From: Chitinophagales bacterium
GTDB lineage: Bacteria; Bacteroidota; Bacteroidia; Chitinophagales; Chitinophagaceae
Assembly: GCA_017303415.1 (NCBI GenBank)
Contig: JAFLBJ010000001.1
Coordinates: 1,302,001 to 1,366,000 of the forward strand
Direction: 5' to 3'
Length of the DNA stretch: 64,000 bases
Within the stretch, counting starts at the first letter, position 1. Each line of letters begins with the position of its first letter. The position numbers and the translations under genes were made by a program. The notes under the pieces were generated by a model, which had not been told where the DNA came from, did not search any database, and saw only the letters and a program-made list of their open reading frames with translations. Of this stretch, positions 1 to 8,273 are shown piece after piece.

Positions 1-3
1 TGG

Positions 4-1278
4 ATGATCTATCTCCTTCGTTTTAATGTATTCAAACGCTTTGGTCAATGGAATCCAATCGATAGCCTGATTCATTTTCTGGCTTATTTTCTGACCATAG
101 AGTTAATGGTTTTTCTGCCTGTCCTTCCAGTAATTTCAGAAAGTTTCAGGGCCAACCGCGCCTACACTACTCAAGAACTAATTGATGATGCCAATGCAAT
201 TAATCGGGGAGTTTGTTTGCTGGAACGCGATTCCATCAACCTGAAATTTAAATATGATACCATTCATTGGTCCAGAAGCATCCCAGGTGCATTACTTCGG
301 AATGGCGATGTAAGGGTAGATGTAGATGGGGAATATGGGGTCAACTACTATGTGGTGGATTCTAATATCTTTTTTCAAAGACTTCAGGGGAGCGATTCCA
401 ATAAGGTGCTGAATGATTCAATCTTTATTGACTATAATTACCCCGATTACGTCTTTGTGAGTCTTTACAATCGATCCGCTGATTTTGGTACTAAAACCTG
501 GGATTCAAGGGAATTGTTTAAACGATTTCTGGCAAACCCTCCATCTTTTGACCGCAATAAAGAACGCGAAACATTATTCAGGCTATTAAAAAAGTATGAT
601 CCTGAACATCCCGGTATTGGAGTGGTTCCGGATGATCTTAACAGGTATGCTCAAAAAGAATGGCAGGATCGGATCAGTCAACGTCTTTCCCTTTATGATC
701 CCGGGTATGCCATGAATCAGGTAATGGATAAGAAATGGCAATTAAGTACTGGTTTTTGGGAAACAGTACTTTATATCTGTTACTATTTCACGTTGGGCAT
801 TTCATTACTTGTATTTTTTTATCGACACAACACGCGTAATTCATTTTTTCTGTCTATCCTGGCAGCGTTGGTGCTTGCCATTTTAACGGGATTATTTATG
901 GCCAGCACCCGGGGCGATGTTGAATCATTTATAACCACGCTCTTTGTTTACTTCGTCATTTTTTCTCTCCTTGCCTTTCTGGGTATTTATTCGGGTAAGC
1001 GGAAAACCATTTCTGCCATCGGACTCAATCTGGCAGTTACCCTTCTCCCATTGATCCCTTTAATGATCACGACATTATATTATCGAAGTAAACACGAGTG
1101 GTTTGATCAAAATAAAATGGGGTTTGAGGAAAATAGCGAACTGTATCATCAAATGTTTGGGAATGAATCCTTGCACATGATGATGGCACAAATCGGGGGA
1201 TTTGTTTTGCTCGTAATACTTATCCCGCTTTTGATCGGCGGATTGTATCGAAAGTGGTATGCTTTGCCTGAGGATTGA
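4..1278 (+). CDS. Hypothetical multi-pass membrane protein, possibly 5'-truncated
   Basis: I do not recognise this protein. One hydrophobic segment lies near residues 22-45. A soluble, presumably extracytoplasmic, region of about 200 residues follows, then roughly five membrane segments from residue 255 to the end. That layout resembles Bacteroidota ABC-type permeases or large membrane proteins with an extracellular insert, but no motif fixes a function. The reading frame is open to the window edge and the ATG at position 4 has no visible upstream context, so the true start may lie outside the window. It converges with gltX, and a strong hairpin separates them. Confidence 0.6.
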   Translation: MIYLLRFNVFKRFGQWNPIDSLIHFLAYFLTIELMVFLPVLPVISESFRANRAYTTQELIDDANAINRGVCLLERDSINLKFKYDTIHWSRSIPGALLRNGDVRVDVDGEYGVNYYVVDSNIFFQRLQGSDSNKVLNDSIFIDYNYPDYVFVSLYNRSADFGTKTWDSRELFKRFLANPPSFDRNKERETLFRLLKKYDPEHPGIGVVPDDLNRYAQKEWQDRISQRLSLYDPGYAMNQVMDKKWQLSTGFWETVLYICYYFTLGISLLVFFYRHNTRNSFFLSILAALVLAILTGLFMASTRGDVESFITTLFVYFVIFSLLAFLGIYSGKRKTISAIGLNLAVTLLPLIPLMITTLYYRSKHEWFDQNKMGFEENSELYHQMFGNESLHMMMAQIGGFVLLVILIPLLIGGLYRKWYALPED

Positions 1279-1284
1279 TTTTTT

Positions 1285-1328
1285 CCGAGCATTCTGCGTC
1301 CCGAAACCTCGGGGCACAGAATGCTCGG
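1285..1328. repeat. Intergenic hairpin of a dispersed family (ATTCTGTGCC core on the minus strand)
   Basis: Twelve-base perfect arms (1285-1296 and 1317-1328) enclose a second short stem, between convergent genes. There is no T-tract after the stem in either direction, so it is not a textbook intrinsic terminator. Related sequences sit near 2913-2933 and 20210-20237, and perhaps 10502-10515. On the minus strand they share ATTCTGTGCC followed by TCGG. Confidence 0.6.
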
Positions 1329-1333
1329 AAATT

Positions 1334-2854
1334 CTAAGCCAGCAATTTCAAAACATTTTTAATCCGCAGGATGGTTTCTTCCTTTCCGATCAACTCTGCG
1401 ATCTCAAATACACCCGGTCCGAATTTTCCGCCAACCAGCATCACACGCAACGGCAATAGTACATCTCCTGGTTTCAGTTTATGTTCGGCGGCCTTTTGCT
1501 TAAAATAGGTCTCCAGATCCACCGCCTTCCAATCCTGCACATCCCTAAATTCTTTGCCGATCAATTCAAAAAAATTACGCTTATCCTGGTCCCACTTTGC
1601 CTTTATGGGAGTAAGATCAATATCCTTCGGCGTTTCAAAAAAGAACTTCGATTGTTCATAAAAATCCGGTAATAAAGTACACCGTTCCTTTACCAGACCG
1701 ATCACTTTATCGAGTAATGCGCTATCGGATACCTTGATGTTTTTACCATCCAACACACAGTCCACTTCAGACCGGAGTGTTTCCACACTGGCGGCCTTTA
1801 TCCATTCGTGGTTGAACCATTTAGCCTTCTCATAATCAAATTTGGCTCCGCCGCTATGTACCCGCTCCATTGAAAAGGCCTCTGTCAATTCTTCCATGGA
1901 AAAAAGTTCTTTTTCCGACCCATCATTCCATCCCAACAGCGCGAGTAGATTGATAAATGCTTCGGGCAGGAATCCTTTTTCCCGAAACCCTTCGGTGAGT
2001 TCACCCGTTTTGGGATCGGTCCAGTTCATCGCAAAAACAGGGAAGCCATATTTTGCACCGTCCCTTTTACTCAGCTTCCCATTGGGGCCAAGTATGAGTG
2101 GAAGGTGTGCCCACTGGGGCATTTTCTCCAATCCAAATAAATATTTCCAAAGAAGGACATGTACAGGGGCAGAAGGCAACCACTCTTCCCCGCGAAATGC
2201 ATGTGTGATCTTCATGAGGTGGTCGTCCACCACCACAGCCAGGTGATAGGTAGGCATCCCGTCTGCTTTAAGCAATACTTTATCATCCACCAGGGCGGTA
2301 TCAAAATGTACCTCCCCACGTATCATATCTACAAAACCTACGGATTCATTTTCGGGCATTTTGATCCGGATCACATGGGGCATGTCCTCACTCAGGAACC
2401 GGGTTACTTCTTCTTCGCTCAGGGTCAGTGAATTCTTCATCCGCATCCGGATGCTGCGATCGTATTGTGGGGAAGGGTTGGCATCCGACTTGAATTTTTC
2501 CCGCATCTCGGTCAATTCTTCCGGGGTATCAAACGCGTAATAGGCATGCCCTTTCTCCACCAGTTTTTCGGCATAGGCGCGATACATCTCTTTCCTTTCG
2601 CTCTGGCGATAGGGCCCGTATTCGCCGCCATGCAGCGGGCTTTCATCCGGCACCAGGCCGCACCACTGCAGACAGTCAAAAATGTATTTCTCTGCCCCAT
2701 CTACAAACCGGGATTGATCCGTGTCTTCAATACGAAGGACAAAATCACCGCCGTGTTTTTTGGCAAAAAGGTAATTGTATAAAACCGTCCTTACACCCCC
2801 CAGGTGAAGGCCGCCGGTGGGGCTGGGGGCAAAACGTACGCGAACTTTCTTCAT
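1334..2854 (-). CDS. gltX: Glutamyl-tRNA synthetase
   Basis: Class I aminoacyl-tRNA synthetase that charges tRNA-Glu with glutamate in the cytoplasm. The HIGH-type signature appears as HLGG at residues 17-20 just after FAPSPTGG, and the KMSKS-type loop as KLSKRDGAK in mid-protein. A C-terminal anticodon-binding region follows. The length of 506 residues is normal for the family. The start is set at the ATG beginning MKKVRVRF, since the open frame upstream shows no conserved sequence. The 5' leader (2855-2940) carries a small hairpin (CTGTGAG at 2884-2890 with CTCACAG at 2904-2910). Transcription is probably independent, because a terminator lies upstream at 2941-2969. Confidence 0.97.
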   Translation of the reverse strand: MKKVRVRFAPSPTGGLHLGGVRTVLYNYLFAKKHGGDFVLRIEDTDQSRFVDGAEKYIFDCLQWCGLVPDESPLHGGEYGPYRQSERKEMYRAYAEKLVEKGHAYYAFDTPEELTEMREKFKSDANPSPQYDRSIRMRMKNSLTLSEEEVTRFLSEDMPHVIRIKMPENESVGFVDMIRGEVHFDTALVDDKVLLKADGMPTYHLAVVVDDHLMKITHAFRGEEWLPSAPVHVLLWKYLFGLEKMPQWAHLPLILGPNGKLSKRDGAKYGFPVFAMNWTDPKTGELTEGFREKGFLPEAFINLLALLGWNDGSEKELFSMEELTEAFSMERVHSGGAKFDYEKAKWFNHEWIKAASVETLRSEVDCVLDGKNIKVSDSALLDKVIGLVKERCTLLPDFYEQSKFFFETPKDIDLTPIKAKWDQDKRNFFELIGKEFRDVQDWKAVDLETYFKQKAAEHKLKPGDVLLPLRVMLVGGKFGPGVFEIAELIGKEETILRIKNVLKLLA

Positions 2855-2940
2855 GCTGCAAATTTCTGTGCATTCCTTGTATTCTGTGAGAAAATTTTTA
2901 GTCCTCACAGGTCCGAAGCCCCAGGGCACGGAACAGACAG

Positions 2941-2969
2941 AAAAAAAAGTCCCGCCAGTTGGCAGGACT
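2941..2969 (-). terminator. Intrinsic terminator of the 2993-3838 lipoprotein gene
   Basis: Read on the minus strand, a stem of AGTCC/GGACT plus GCC/GGC with one mismatch is followed by eight T residues. It lies about 25 bases after the stop codon of the upstream lipoprotein gene. Confidence 0.85.
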
Positions 2970-2992
2970 CTCTTTCAGGGTATCAATATCGG

Positions 2993-3838
2993 TTAGGGTA
3001 AAAGAATGTTTCTGGGTGCATTTCCATCAATGGAGATGGTAGCTACACGGTCGCAGGTACCATCGCCATAATCGAGGATGGCAAAATGGTTAGGCCCCTG
3101 GATCTTGATCTTGCCTTTGCTTACATTGGCACAGATCACTTTCTTTTCAAGGGCTTCTGTGATTGTCGCGGTACGGCTTCTTCCGGCCGGGTTGGTGACG
3201 GTATGATCACCAGTGATGGAATATACATCATCCAGCAGGTTGAGCGGAGTGGTAACACCAGCTGTCTGCTGAACGGTTTTGGAACCAACATGGAGCCAGT
3301 AGTAGTTACCAGCCGGGTTGGTGATCTTTCCATTTTCGATGCTGCGGGTCCAGCTTACGCCATTCGGTGTAGTGGTATTGACCCAGGTAATGGTTCCTTC
3401 CACTTTAAAGCCGGAGACTTTATAGTTGTCAAAACTCATGACGGCGGTAGCGTTGAATTTATGCACGCTGTCCGAAAGGGTGATGATGATCTTTCCGGAA
3501 CGGGTTACATTATCGATGCTGGTACATCCGGCACCAAAGTCAAGGGTGATCGTTTTGGGAAAACTATTGGCGGGTTCTACAGTAACAGTAGCACAACTGG
3601 TAGCGCCGGAAGATTCGAGGGTACCAGCGGTACGACCCGACATCAGGCCTTCACTTGCGGAGGCCTCAAAGAAAAGTACATTTGCATCATCGGCGATCGC
3701 TTCACCGGTGGCCTGGTTTTCACTCAGGGTAAAAGTGGCTTCCACTTCTTCATCTACAGCTTCTTTTTCTTTCTGACAGGAAAAGAGCAGGGTAGCAGAA
3801 GCAAAGGATAAGAGATAAAGGAATTTAGGTTGTTTCAT
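2993..3838 (-). CDS. Hypothetical lipoprotein, paralogue of the 4672-5622 gene
   Basis: Unrecognised family. The N-terminus is a lipoprotein signal peptide ending in LLFSC (Cys20), so it is probably anchored in the outer or inner membrane. The start is at MKQPKFLY rather than the longer frame, because that places the signal peptide first. The C-terminal 180 residues share landmarks with the lipoprotein at 4672-5622: DFGAGC, RSGKII, VEGT, NPAGNY, LDDVY and a closing YGDGTCD with ILP at the very end. These point to a common beta-rich domain with conserved cysteines. The two paralogues flank a polysaccharide deacetylase gene. The function is unknown. Confidence 0.75.
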   Translation of the reverse strand: MKQPKFLYLLSFASATLLFSCQKEKEAVDEEVEATFTLSENQATGEAIADDANVLFFEASASEGLMSGRTAGTLESSGATSCATVTVEPANSFPKTITLDFGAGCTSIDNVTRSGKIIITLSDSVHKFNATAVMSFDNYKVSGFKVEGTITWVNTTTPNGVSWTRSIENGKITNPAGNYYWLHVGSKTVQQTAGVTTPLNLLDDVYSITGDHTVTNPAGRSRTATITEALEKKVICANVSKGKIKIQGPNHFAILDYGDGTCDRVATISIDGNAPRNILLP

Positions 3839-3911
3839 TTTGTACGTTTTAGGATATTTCAGACACAACAAGAAACAAAACGTTTAACAGCGGCGAAAAT
3901 TATACCGGCAA

Positions 3912-4538
3912 ATGTTTTACTTCGTAAAAACACCAGGGTGGCTCAAGAAGATTTACCGTTCGTATGAATGGAGCAGGGAAGGAGAGGGGAAAACGGTCTA
4001 CCTCACTTTTGATGATGGACCACATCCGGAGGTGACCCCCTTTGTGCTGAAGCAACTCCGTACGCATGATGCCCTTGCCACCTTTTTTTGTATCGGGAAG
4101 AATGTGGAGGCCTACCCCGAGATCTACAAACAGATCCAGGATGGAGGACATGCCATAGGAAATCATACCTATAGCCATCTAAATGCCTGGAAAACAGGCG
4201 CGAATAAATATCTTGCCGATGTCGCCAGGGCTTCCGACCTGATTGATTCCAATCTGTTTCGTCCTCCTTATGGCAGGATTACACCATTTATATCCAAAAA
4301 CCTGGCACCGGCCATGAAAGGTCAAAAACCACGCGTGATCATGTGGGATGTGTTAAGCGCCGATTTTGATACAAAAATTACTCCGCAACGATGTCTGGAA
4401 AATGTGATCTGGAATATCAGACCCGGATCGATCATTACATTTCACGACAGTGCCAAGGCGTTTCCACGGCTGGAATACTCACTACCACGAACACTTGTTT
4501 ATCTCCGGGAACAGGGGTTTGAATGTAGGTCTTTGTAA
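3912..4538 (+). CDS. Polysaccharide deacetylase (NodB domain, carbohydrate esterase 4)
   Basis: Predicted metal-dependent deacetylase of N-acetylated polysaccharides or peptidoglycan. The NodB motifs are all present in order: TFDDGP (residues 32-37, with the two Asp), HTYSH (His85 and His89 as zinc ligands), RPPYG near 118-121, and a late FHDS. At 208 residues it is essentially the bare catalytic domain. There is no clear signal peptide, so a cytoplasmic or weakly exported location is possible. It lies between two paralogous minus-strand lipoprotein genes and has its own terminator at 4595-4624. The natural substrate cannot be told from the sequence. Confidence 0.88.
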   Translation: MFYFVKTPGWLKKIYRSYEWSREGEGKTVYLTFDDGPHPEVTPFVLKQLRTHDALATFFCIGKNVEAYPEIYKQIQDGGHAIGNHTYSHLNAWKTGANKYLADVARASDLIDSNLFRPPYGRITPFISKNLAPAMKGQKPRVIMWDVLSADFDTKITPQRCLENVIWNIRPGSIITFHDSAKAFPRLEYSLPRTLVYLREQGFECRSL

Positions 4539-4594
4539 GGGTTTTGGGGGACCCTGAAATTTTCATAAAACGTTGATTATCAATAAAATAAATT

Positions 4595-4624
4595 GGGCCT
4601 GGGTAGAAACCCTGGCCCGTTTTT
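4595..4624 (+). terminator. Intrinsic terminator of the polysaccharide deacetylase gene
   Basis: Ten-base arms (GGGCCTGGGT and ACCCTGGCCC) with one T:T mismatch and the tetraloop AGAA are followed by GTTTTTAA. It lies about 60 bases after the stop codon. Confidence 0.8.
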
Positions 4625-4671
4625 AATCCGTACCCTATGAAAACTGGTTTAAAGGTATAATAATTTTTTTA

Positions 4672-5622
4672 TTATGGCAAAGTTATTTCTGTGGAAATTC
4701 CGTTGATGGTGAGAATCGCTTTGTTGTCACAATCACCGTTGCCATAATTCAGTCGGGCCACCCATGGAGAGTTGGTACTCAGGTTCAAACGAGCGGTCCG
4801 TACGATACCTTTTACGATCCAGCGACAGTTAAAGCGCTTGATCAGGGGTTCAACAGTTTCGGTATTCCAGGCAACGATCACGTCACCTCTTTTTACTTTA
4901 CCATTGCCCGCAGATTCCAGTTTGTACACGTCATCCAATGGGAAGAATTGGGTACCCATTCCATCGATCTGGGTAACGGTACGTACTGCATTCCAGTTTA
5001 CATAGTTGCCATTCGGCTTAGTGAGTTTAGCATTTTCCACCACGATCTTGAATGAAGGGATCAGGGAGGTGCTGGTATTGGTCACCTCGTGGGTTCCTTC
5101 CACGTGGATGCTGTCAAAATAGAAGTTTTCAAATGTTGTGGTGGCCTTTTTACCTGGGGCTACCAAACGTCCGGTATAGGTAGTAATGATCTTACCAGAA
5201 CGGATATGTCCATCGCGGCCCTGGCAACCGGCACCAAAGTCAACAATGATTTTGACCGGGAAAATATCAGGCGCGGACAGACGGATAATGCTTACGGTAA
5301 AGCAGCGGTTAGGCGGGTTCAGTGAATCACCACGGGCAAAGGGATCATAGGAAGAAGAACCTGAGCTTGTACCACTTTCGCGGCCAAACACACCGGTACC
5401 TTCCATGCCCACTTCATTATTCACCCCCATTACATTGTCAAATACATCATTGAACACCACATCTGCTTCGGCATTGGCCTCCATGGAATAGGTTGAAGCC
5501 TGGGCTTCTTCCGTATCCGTAAGGTTATTATTCTCACTTTTCTCCTTGGTACAACCAATGATCAAAAGCGAAGCGAGGGTTAAAATAGTCGTCAGTCGGG
5601 TAAGACTTTTTATCTGTTTCAT
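4672..5622 (-). CDS. Hypothetical lipoprotein, paralogue of the 2993-3838 gene
   Basis: 316 residues. The lipoprotein signal peptide ends LLIIGC, followed by an acidic, low-complexity linker rich in Ser, Gly and Asn. The C-terminal domain shares DFGAGC, RSGKII, VEGT, NGNY, LDDVY, YGNGDCD and a terminal ITLP with the lipoprotein at 2993-3838. The two were probably duplicated and later separated by the deacetylase gene. It is probably a surface or periplasmic protein; no enzyme motif is visible. The start at MKQIKSL gives a normal signal peptide. Confidence 0.75.
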   Translation of the reverse strand: MKQIKSLTRLTTILTLASLLIIGCTKEKSENNNLTDTEEAQASTYSMEANAEADVVFNDVFDNVMGVNNEVGMEGTGVFGRESGTSSGSSSYDPFARGDSLNPPNRCFTVSIIRLSAPDIFPVKIIVDFGAGCQGRDGHIRSGKIITTYTGRLVAPGKKATTTFENFYFDSIHVEGTHEVTNTSTSLIPSFKIVVENAKLTKPNGNYVNWNAVRTVTQIDGMGTQFFPLDDVYKLESAGNGKVKRGDVIVAWNTETVEPLIKRFNCRWIVKGIVRTARLNLSTNSPWVARLNYGNGDCDNKAILTINGISTEITLP

Positions 5623-5722
5623 AAAGCAATTTTAATTTACCTAAGTCGGTTAACGGACATGAGACGGGAAATAGTGCGGCAAGTTTAACGGATATTTGAT
5701 TTTTTTTAACAGTTTTGCCCGC

Positions 5723-6514
5723 ATGCCCCCCATTCTGATCGATACCCACAGCCATATTTACCTCCCCGAGTTGGCCGAAGACCTGCCTGGGATCATCCAG
5801 CGTGCTGAAAATGAGGGGGTTAAAAAAATATTACTCCCGGCCATTGATTCAGAGACCCATTCGATGGTCATAGCCACCGCCAGGAAGTACCCGGGGCAAT
5901 GCTTGCCCATGATGGGGGTGCACCCCTGTTCTGTGAAGGAGGATTATGAAAAGGAGCTGGCGATAGCCCGGCAGCATATTTTAGCCATGTTGCAGACGAA
6001 AGGAGAGGCGCCGGTTGCGGTTGGGGAGTGCGGATTGGATTATTATTGGGATAAGACCCATATCACGCAGCAGAAACTGGCATTTGAAGAACAGATTCGA
6101 TGGGCACTGGAATTTGACCTGCCAGTAGTGATCCATAGCAGGGATTCCACCGATGACTGTGCCGATATTATTGAAAAGTTTCAGCAGGGAAATTTGCGCG
6201 GAGTCTTTCATTGTTTTTCCGGAACAGCGGAACAGGCCAGGCGGATAACCGGACTGGGTTTTTATTTGGGAATTGGTGGGGTGATCACCTACAAAAAATC
6301 TGGCCTGGACCAGGCCATAAAAGATATACCACTCGAATGGTTGGTCATTGAAACAGATGCGCCTTATCTCTCTCCCGTTCCTTTTCGCGGCAAGCGCAAT
6401 GAACCATCTTATATAATACATACGCTGCAGAAGCTGGCCGATACGATGGAGATCAGTCGCGAAAAAGCAGCGGAAGCCACGAGCAATAACGCCCGGGTTT
6501 TATTCCGTATTTAG
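5723..6514 (+). CDS. tatD: TatD family metal-dependent hydrolase (DNase)
   Basis: Cytoplasmic amidohydrolase-fold nuclease. The motifs are DTHSHIY at the N-terminus (two metal-binding His), GECGLDYY, HSRDSTDD, FHCFSGT and ETDAPYLSP, in the usual order and spacing. The start is at MPPILIDTHSH, because the upstream codons have no equivalent in the family. The length of 263 residues is typical. TatD proteins remove damaged DNA ends; the exact cellular role in this organism is inferred from the family only. The tRNA-Ser gene follows 40 bases downstream on the same strand. Confidence 0.93.
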   Translation: MPPILIDTHSHIYLPELAEDLPGIIQRAENEGVKKILLPAIDSETHSMVIATARKYPGQCLPMMGVHPCSVKEDYEKELAIARQHILAMLQTKGEAPVAVGECGLDYYWDKTHITQQKLAFEEQIRWALEFDLPVVIHSRDSTDDCADIIEKFQQGNLRGVFHCFSGTAEQARRITGLGFYLGIGGVITYKKSGLDQAIKDIPLEWLVIETDAPYLSPVPFRGKRNEPSYIIHTLQKLADTMEISREKAAEATSNNARVLFRI

Positions 6515-6554
6515 CCCGGAAAACCCTAATTTTGCCCTCCCTTAACCGGGAAAT

Positions 6555-6642
6555 GGAGACTTGTCCGAGTGGTTGAAGGAGCACGCCTGGAAAGTGTGTA
6601 TACCTCTAAAGGGTATCGAGGGTTCGAATCCCTCAGTCTCCG
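6555..6642 (+). tRNA. tRNA-Ser (anticodon GGA)
   Basis: The 88-base cloverleaf has a 7-bp acceptor stem (GGAGACT with AGTCTCC) and discriminator G. The anticodon stem CACGC/GTGTG encloses loop CTGGAAA with anticodon GGA at 6589-6591. A long class II variable arm (TACC...GGTA) marks a serine tRNA, and the T arm is GAGGG-TTCGAAT-CCCTC. The 3' CCA is not encoded. It reads codons TCC and TCT. Confidence 0.97.
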
Positions 6643-6791
6643 CCTTCGCCCACCAAAGCTTTAGCCAGGTGGATTCATCGTCGCGTAGCGACGATATAAT
6701 GTGTTAAATTCTGGGTGATTGAAACGGGTTGAAAAATAATCATTATTAGTCGCTGCCTTGCGCCAATGATTATGCGGAGCAGAGAATGATA
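6643..6791. other. Gap after tRNA-Ser with two inverted repeats
   Basis: Two stem-loops lie in this non-coding gap. One is a perfect 8-bp hairpin with loop GTA (6677-6695: ATCGTCGC and GCGACGAT). The other has 9-bp arms ATAATCATT (6736-6744) and AATGATTAT (6765-6773). Neither has a T-tract. They may process or end the tRNA transcript or the converging cupin transcript, but this is inference. Confidence 0.4.
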
Positions 6792-7160
6792 TCAAATCCA
6801 GGTCAATTCCTTTACCGTTAATTCACTCTCGACCTCACCCGTGTGTTGGGTGTCCTTGGGTTCAAAGAGAAGATTAAATACAATTTCACCATTGGTATGC
6901 GGTCGGTGTTCGACACCCTTTGGAACGATCAGAATTTCTCCTTCCTTTACTTCCACTGTTGTTCCATCCCTGAAATCCATGAGCAGGGTGCCTTTAAATA
7001 CCATAAAAAGCTCATCTTCCTTTTCGTGGCTATGCCACACAAAATCACCCTGCAGTTTGCAAAGCTTTACATATTGCCCATTAAGTTCCCCAATGATATG
7101 AGGCGTCCATAATTTGTCGAACAGGGAGAATTTTTGGTGGATGGAAATTGCTTGTGGCAT
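6792..7160 (-). CDS. Cupin domain protein
   Basis: Small single-domain cupin of 122 residues. Cupin motif 1 is visible as WHSHEKEDELFMVFKG (residues about 42-57; two His and a Glu as probable metal ligands) and motif 2 as IVPKGVEHRPH. Such proteins bind a metal and can be isomerases, dioxygenases or simple sensors; nothing here fixes the substrate. The start is at the ATG at 7160, preceded by a purine-rich AAGAGTGAG stretch. It is divergent from the AraC regulator gene 95 bases away and may share its control region. Confidence 0.75.
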   Translation of the reverse strand: MPQAISIHQKFSLFDKLWTPHIIGELNGQYVKLCKLQGDFVWHSHEKEDELFMVFKGTLLMDFRDGTTVEVKEGEILIVPKGVEHRPHTNGEIVFNLLFEPKDTQHTGEVESELTVKELTWI

Positions 7161-7237
7161 GCTCACTCTTTTAATTACTTAATGAATTCACCTTTGTTGA
7201 AAACCTAATATCGGCATTTTTTAGTAGTTTCAGCATT

Positions 7238-7252
7238 ATTTGAATTTTGCAA
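7238..7252 (+). promoter_or_regulatory. Candidate AraC-regulator site overlapping its own start region
   Basis: The 15-mer ATTTGAATTTTGCAA ends two bases before the ATG of the AraC-family gene. It closely matches the two direct repeats upstream of the SDR gene at 8183-8197 and 8204-8218. The position suggests autorepression (inference). Confidence 0.45.
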
Positions 7253-7254
7253 TC

Positions 7255-8184
7255 ATGGAAAAGGTAACGATCGATTCATTTTACCGCGAGTTGTTTGGAG
7301 ATGCAGCCACCCAACTGGATGATTTTTTTGAACAGCAAAGTGCCAAAAACATTGGTCATTTTAACGTATTTAACATAGAGAAACTGTTTGGAAATGGTAC
7401 CAAAAAGGGCGTAATGCCCTATAACCGAAGACTGTATTATAAGATTAGTTTAATAAAGGGACGTAACCTGGTGGAATACGCTGATAAGACCGTGGAAATT
7501 GAAAAACAAGGGATTTTATTTGCCACACCCAAGATTCCCTACCGGTATTTGCCCCTGGAGAAAGAACAGTCCGGGTATTTTTGTCTATTTACCAAAGAGT
7601 TTCTCTCCAAGTCGAATACAGGCGTATTGATCGATGATTTCCCGATCTATAAACCCAGTAGCGATTTTGTATATCAGTTAAATGATGAACAATTCCACTC
7701 GTTAAACGCCATTTTTGAGAAAATGGATACGGAGCTTTCCGCGGATTATCAATTCAAATATGACCTGCTTCGGAACTATGTATTGGAACTGATCCATATG
7801 GGGCAAAAGCTTAAACCCATAGCCAGTTCGATAAACACCACCAATGCAGCGAACCGGATAACGGCTTTGTTTATCGAATTGCTGGAACGACAGTTCCCTA
7901 TCGAGAATGATGCCCAGGTGATTCAACTTAAAGCGCCTAATGATTTTGCCCTTTCACTCGGCATCCATATCAACCATCTCAATAAGGTGCTCAAGGAAAC
8001 GACCGGAAAAAGTACGCGGGAGATCATCAATGGCCGGCTTGTGGAAGAAGCAAAGATCCTGCTCCAGAAAACAAAATGGAATGTATCGGAGATCGCTTTC
8101 GCTTTGGGGTTTGAGGAAGTAGCCCACTTTTCCAATTTTTTCAAGAAACATACCTCCCTGTCTCCCCTGAAATTCAGAAATTGA
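7255..8184 (+). CDS. AraC family transcriptional regulator
   Basis: 309 residues. The N-terminal half resembles an AraC-type ligand-binding/dimerisation domain. The C-terminal 100 residues hold the two helix-turn-helix motifs of the family, including SLGIHINHLNKVLKETTG and WNVSEIAFALGFEEVAHFSNFFKKHTSLSPLKFR, split here by position (about 220-240 and 275-308). The start is at MEKVTID; the track-length frame upstream would need a TTG. It probably controls the adjacent SDR gene (8274), since two 15-bp direct repeats with 21-bp spacing lie between them and a third copy sits at its own start codon. Confidence 0.93.
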   Translation: MEKVTIDSFYRELFGDAATQLDDFFEQQSAKNIGHFNVFNIEKLFGNGTKKGVMPYNRRLYYKISLIKGRNLVEYADKTVEIEKQGILFATPKIPYRYLPLEKEQSGYFCLFTKEFLSKSNTGVLIDDFPIYKPSSDFVYQLNDEQFHSLNAIFEKMDTELSADYQFKYDLLRNYVLELIHMGQKLKPIASSINTTNAANRITALFIELLERQFPIENDAQVIQLKAPNDFALSLGIHINHLNKVLKETTGKSTREIINGRLVEEAKILLQKTKWNVSEIAFALGFEEVAHFSNFFKKHTSLSPLKFRN

Positions 8185-8218
8185 TTGAATTTTACAAATA
8201 GTCGATTGGATTCTGCAA
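8183..8218 (+). promoter_or_regulatory. Tandem direct repeats, candidate AraC operator for the SDR gene
   Basis: GATTGAATTTTACAA (8183-8197) and GATTGGATTCTGCAA (8204-8218) are spaced 21 bases apart, two helical turns, as expected for an AraC-family dimer. The promoter-proximal copy is centred 37 bases before the final G of a -7-like element GATTTTTG (8241-8248), an activator geometry. The first copy overlaps the stop codon of the regulator gene. Confidence 0.55.
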
Positions 8219-8273
8219 GACCAGGTTTTGCTATTTAATGGATTTTTGTGACTCAAATTAAATAGTAATAACA

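Noticed and set aside
1285-1328. Intrinsic terminator between the membrane protein gene and gltX
   Set aside because: The stem is strong but neither side has a following T-tract; it is kept as a repeat hairpin.
3086-3811. Long plus-strand open frame of 241 codons
   Set aside because: It lies opposite the lipoprotein gene 2993-3838, has no recognisable domain, and the minus-strand frame has a clear signal peptide and terminator.
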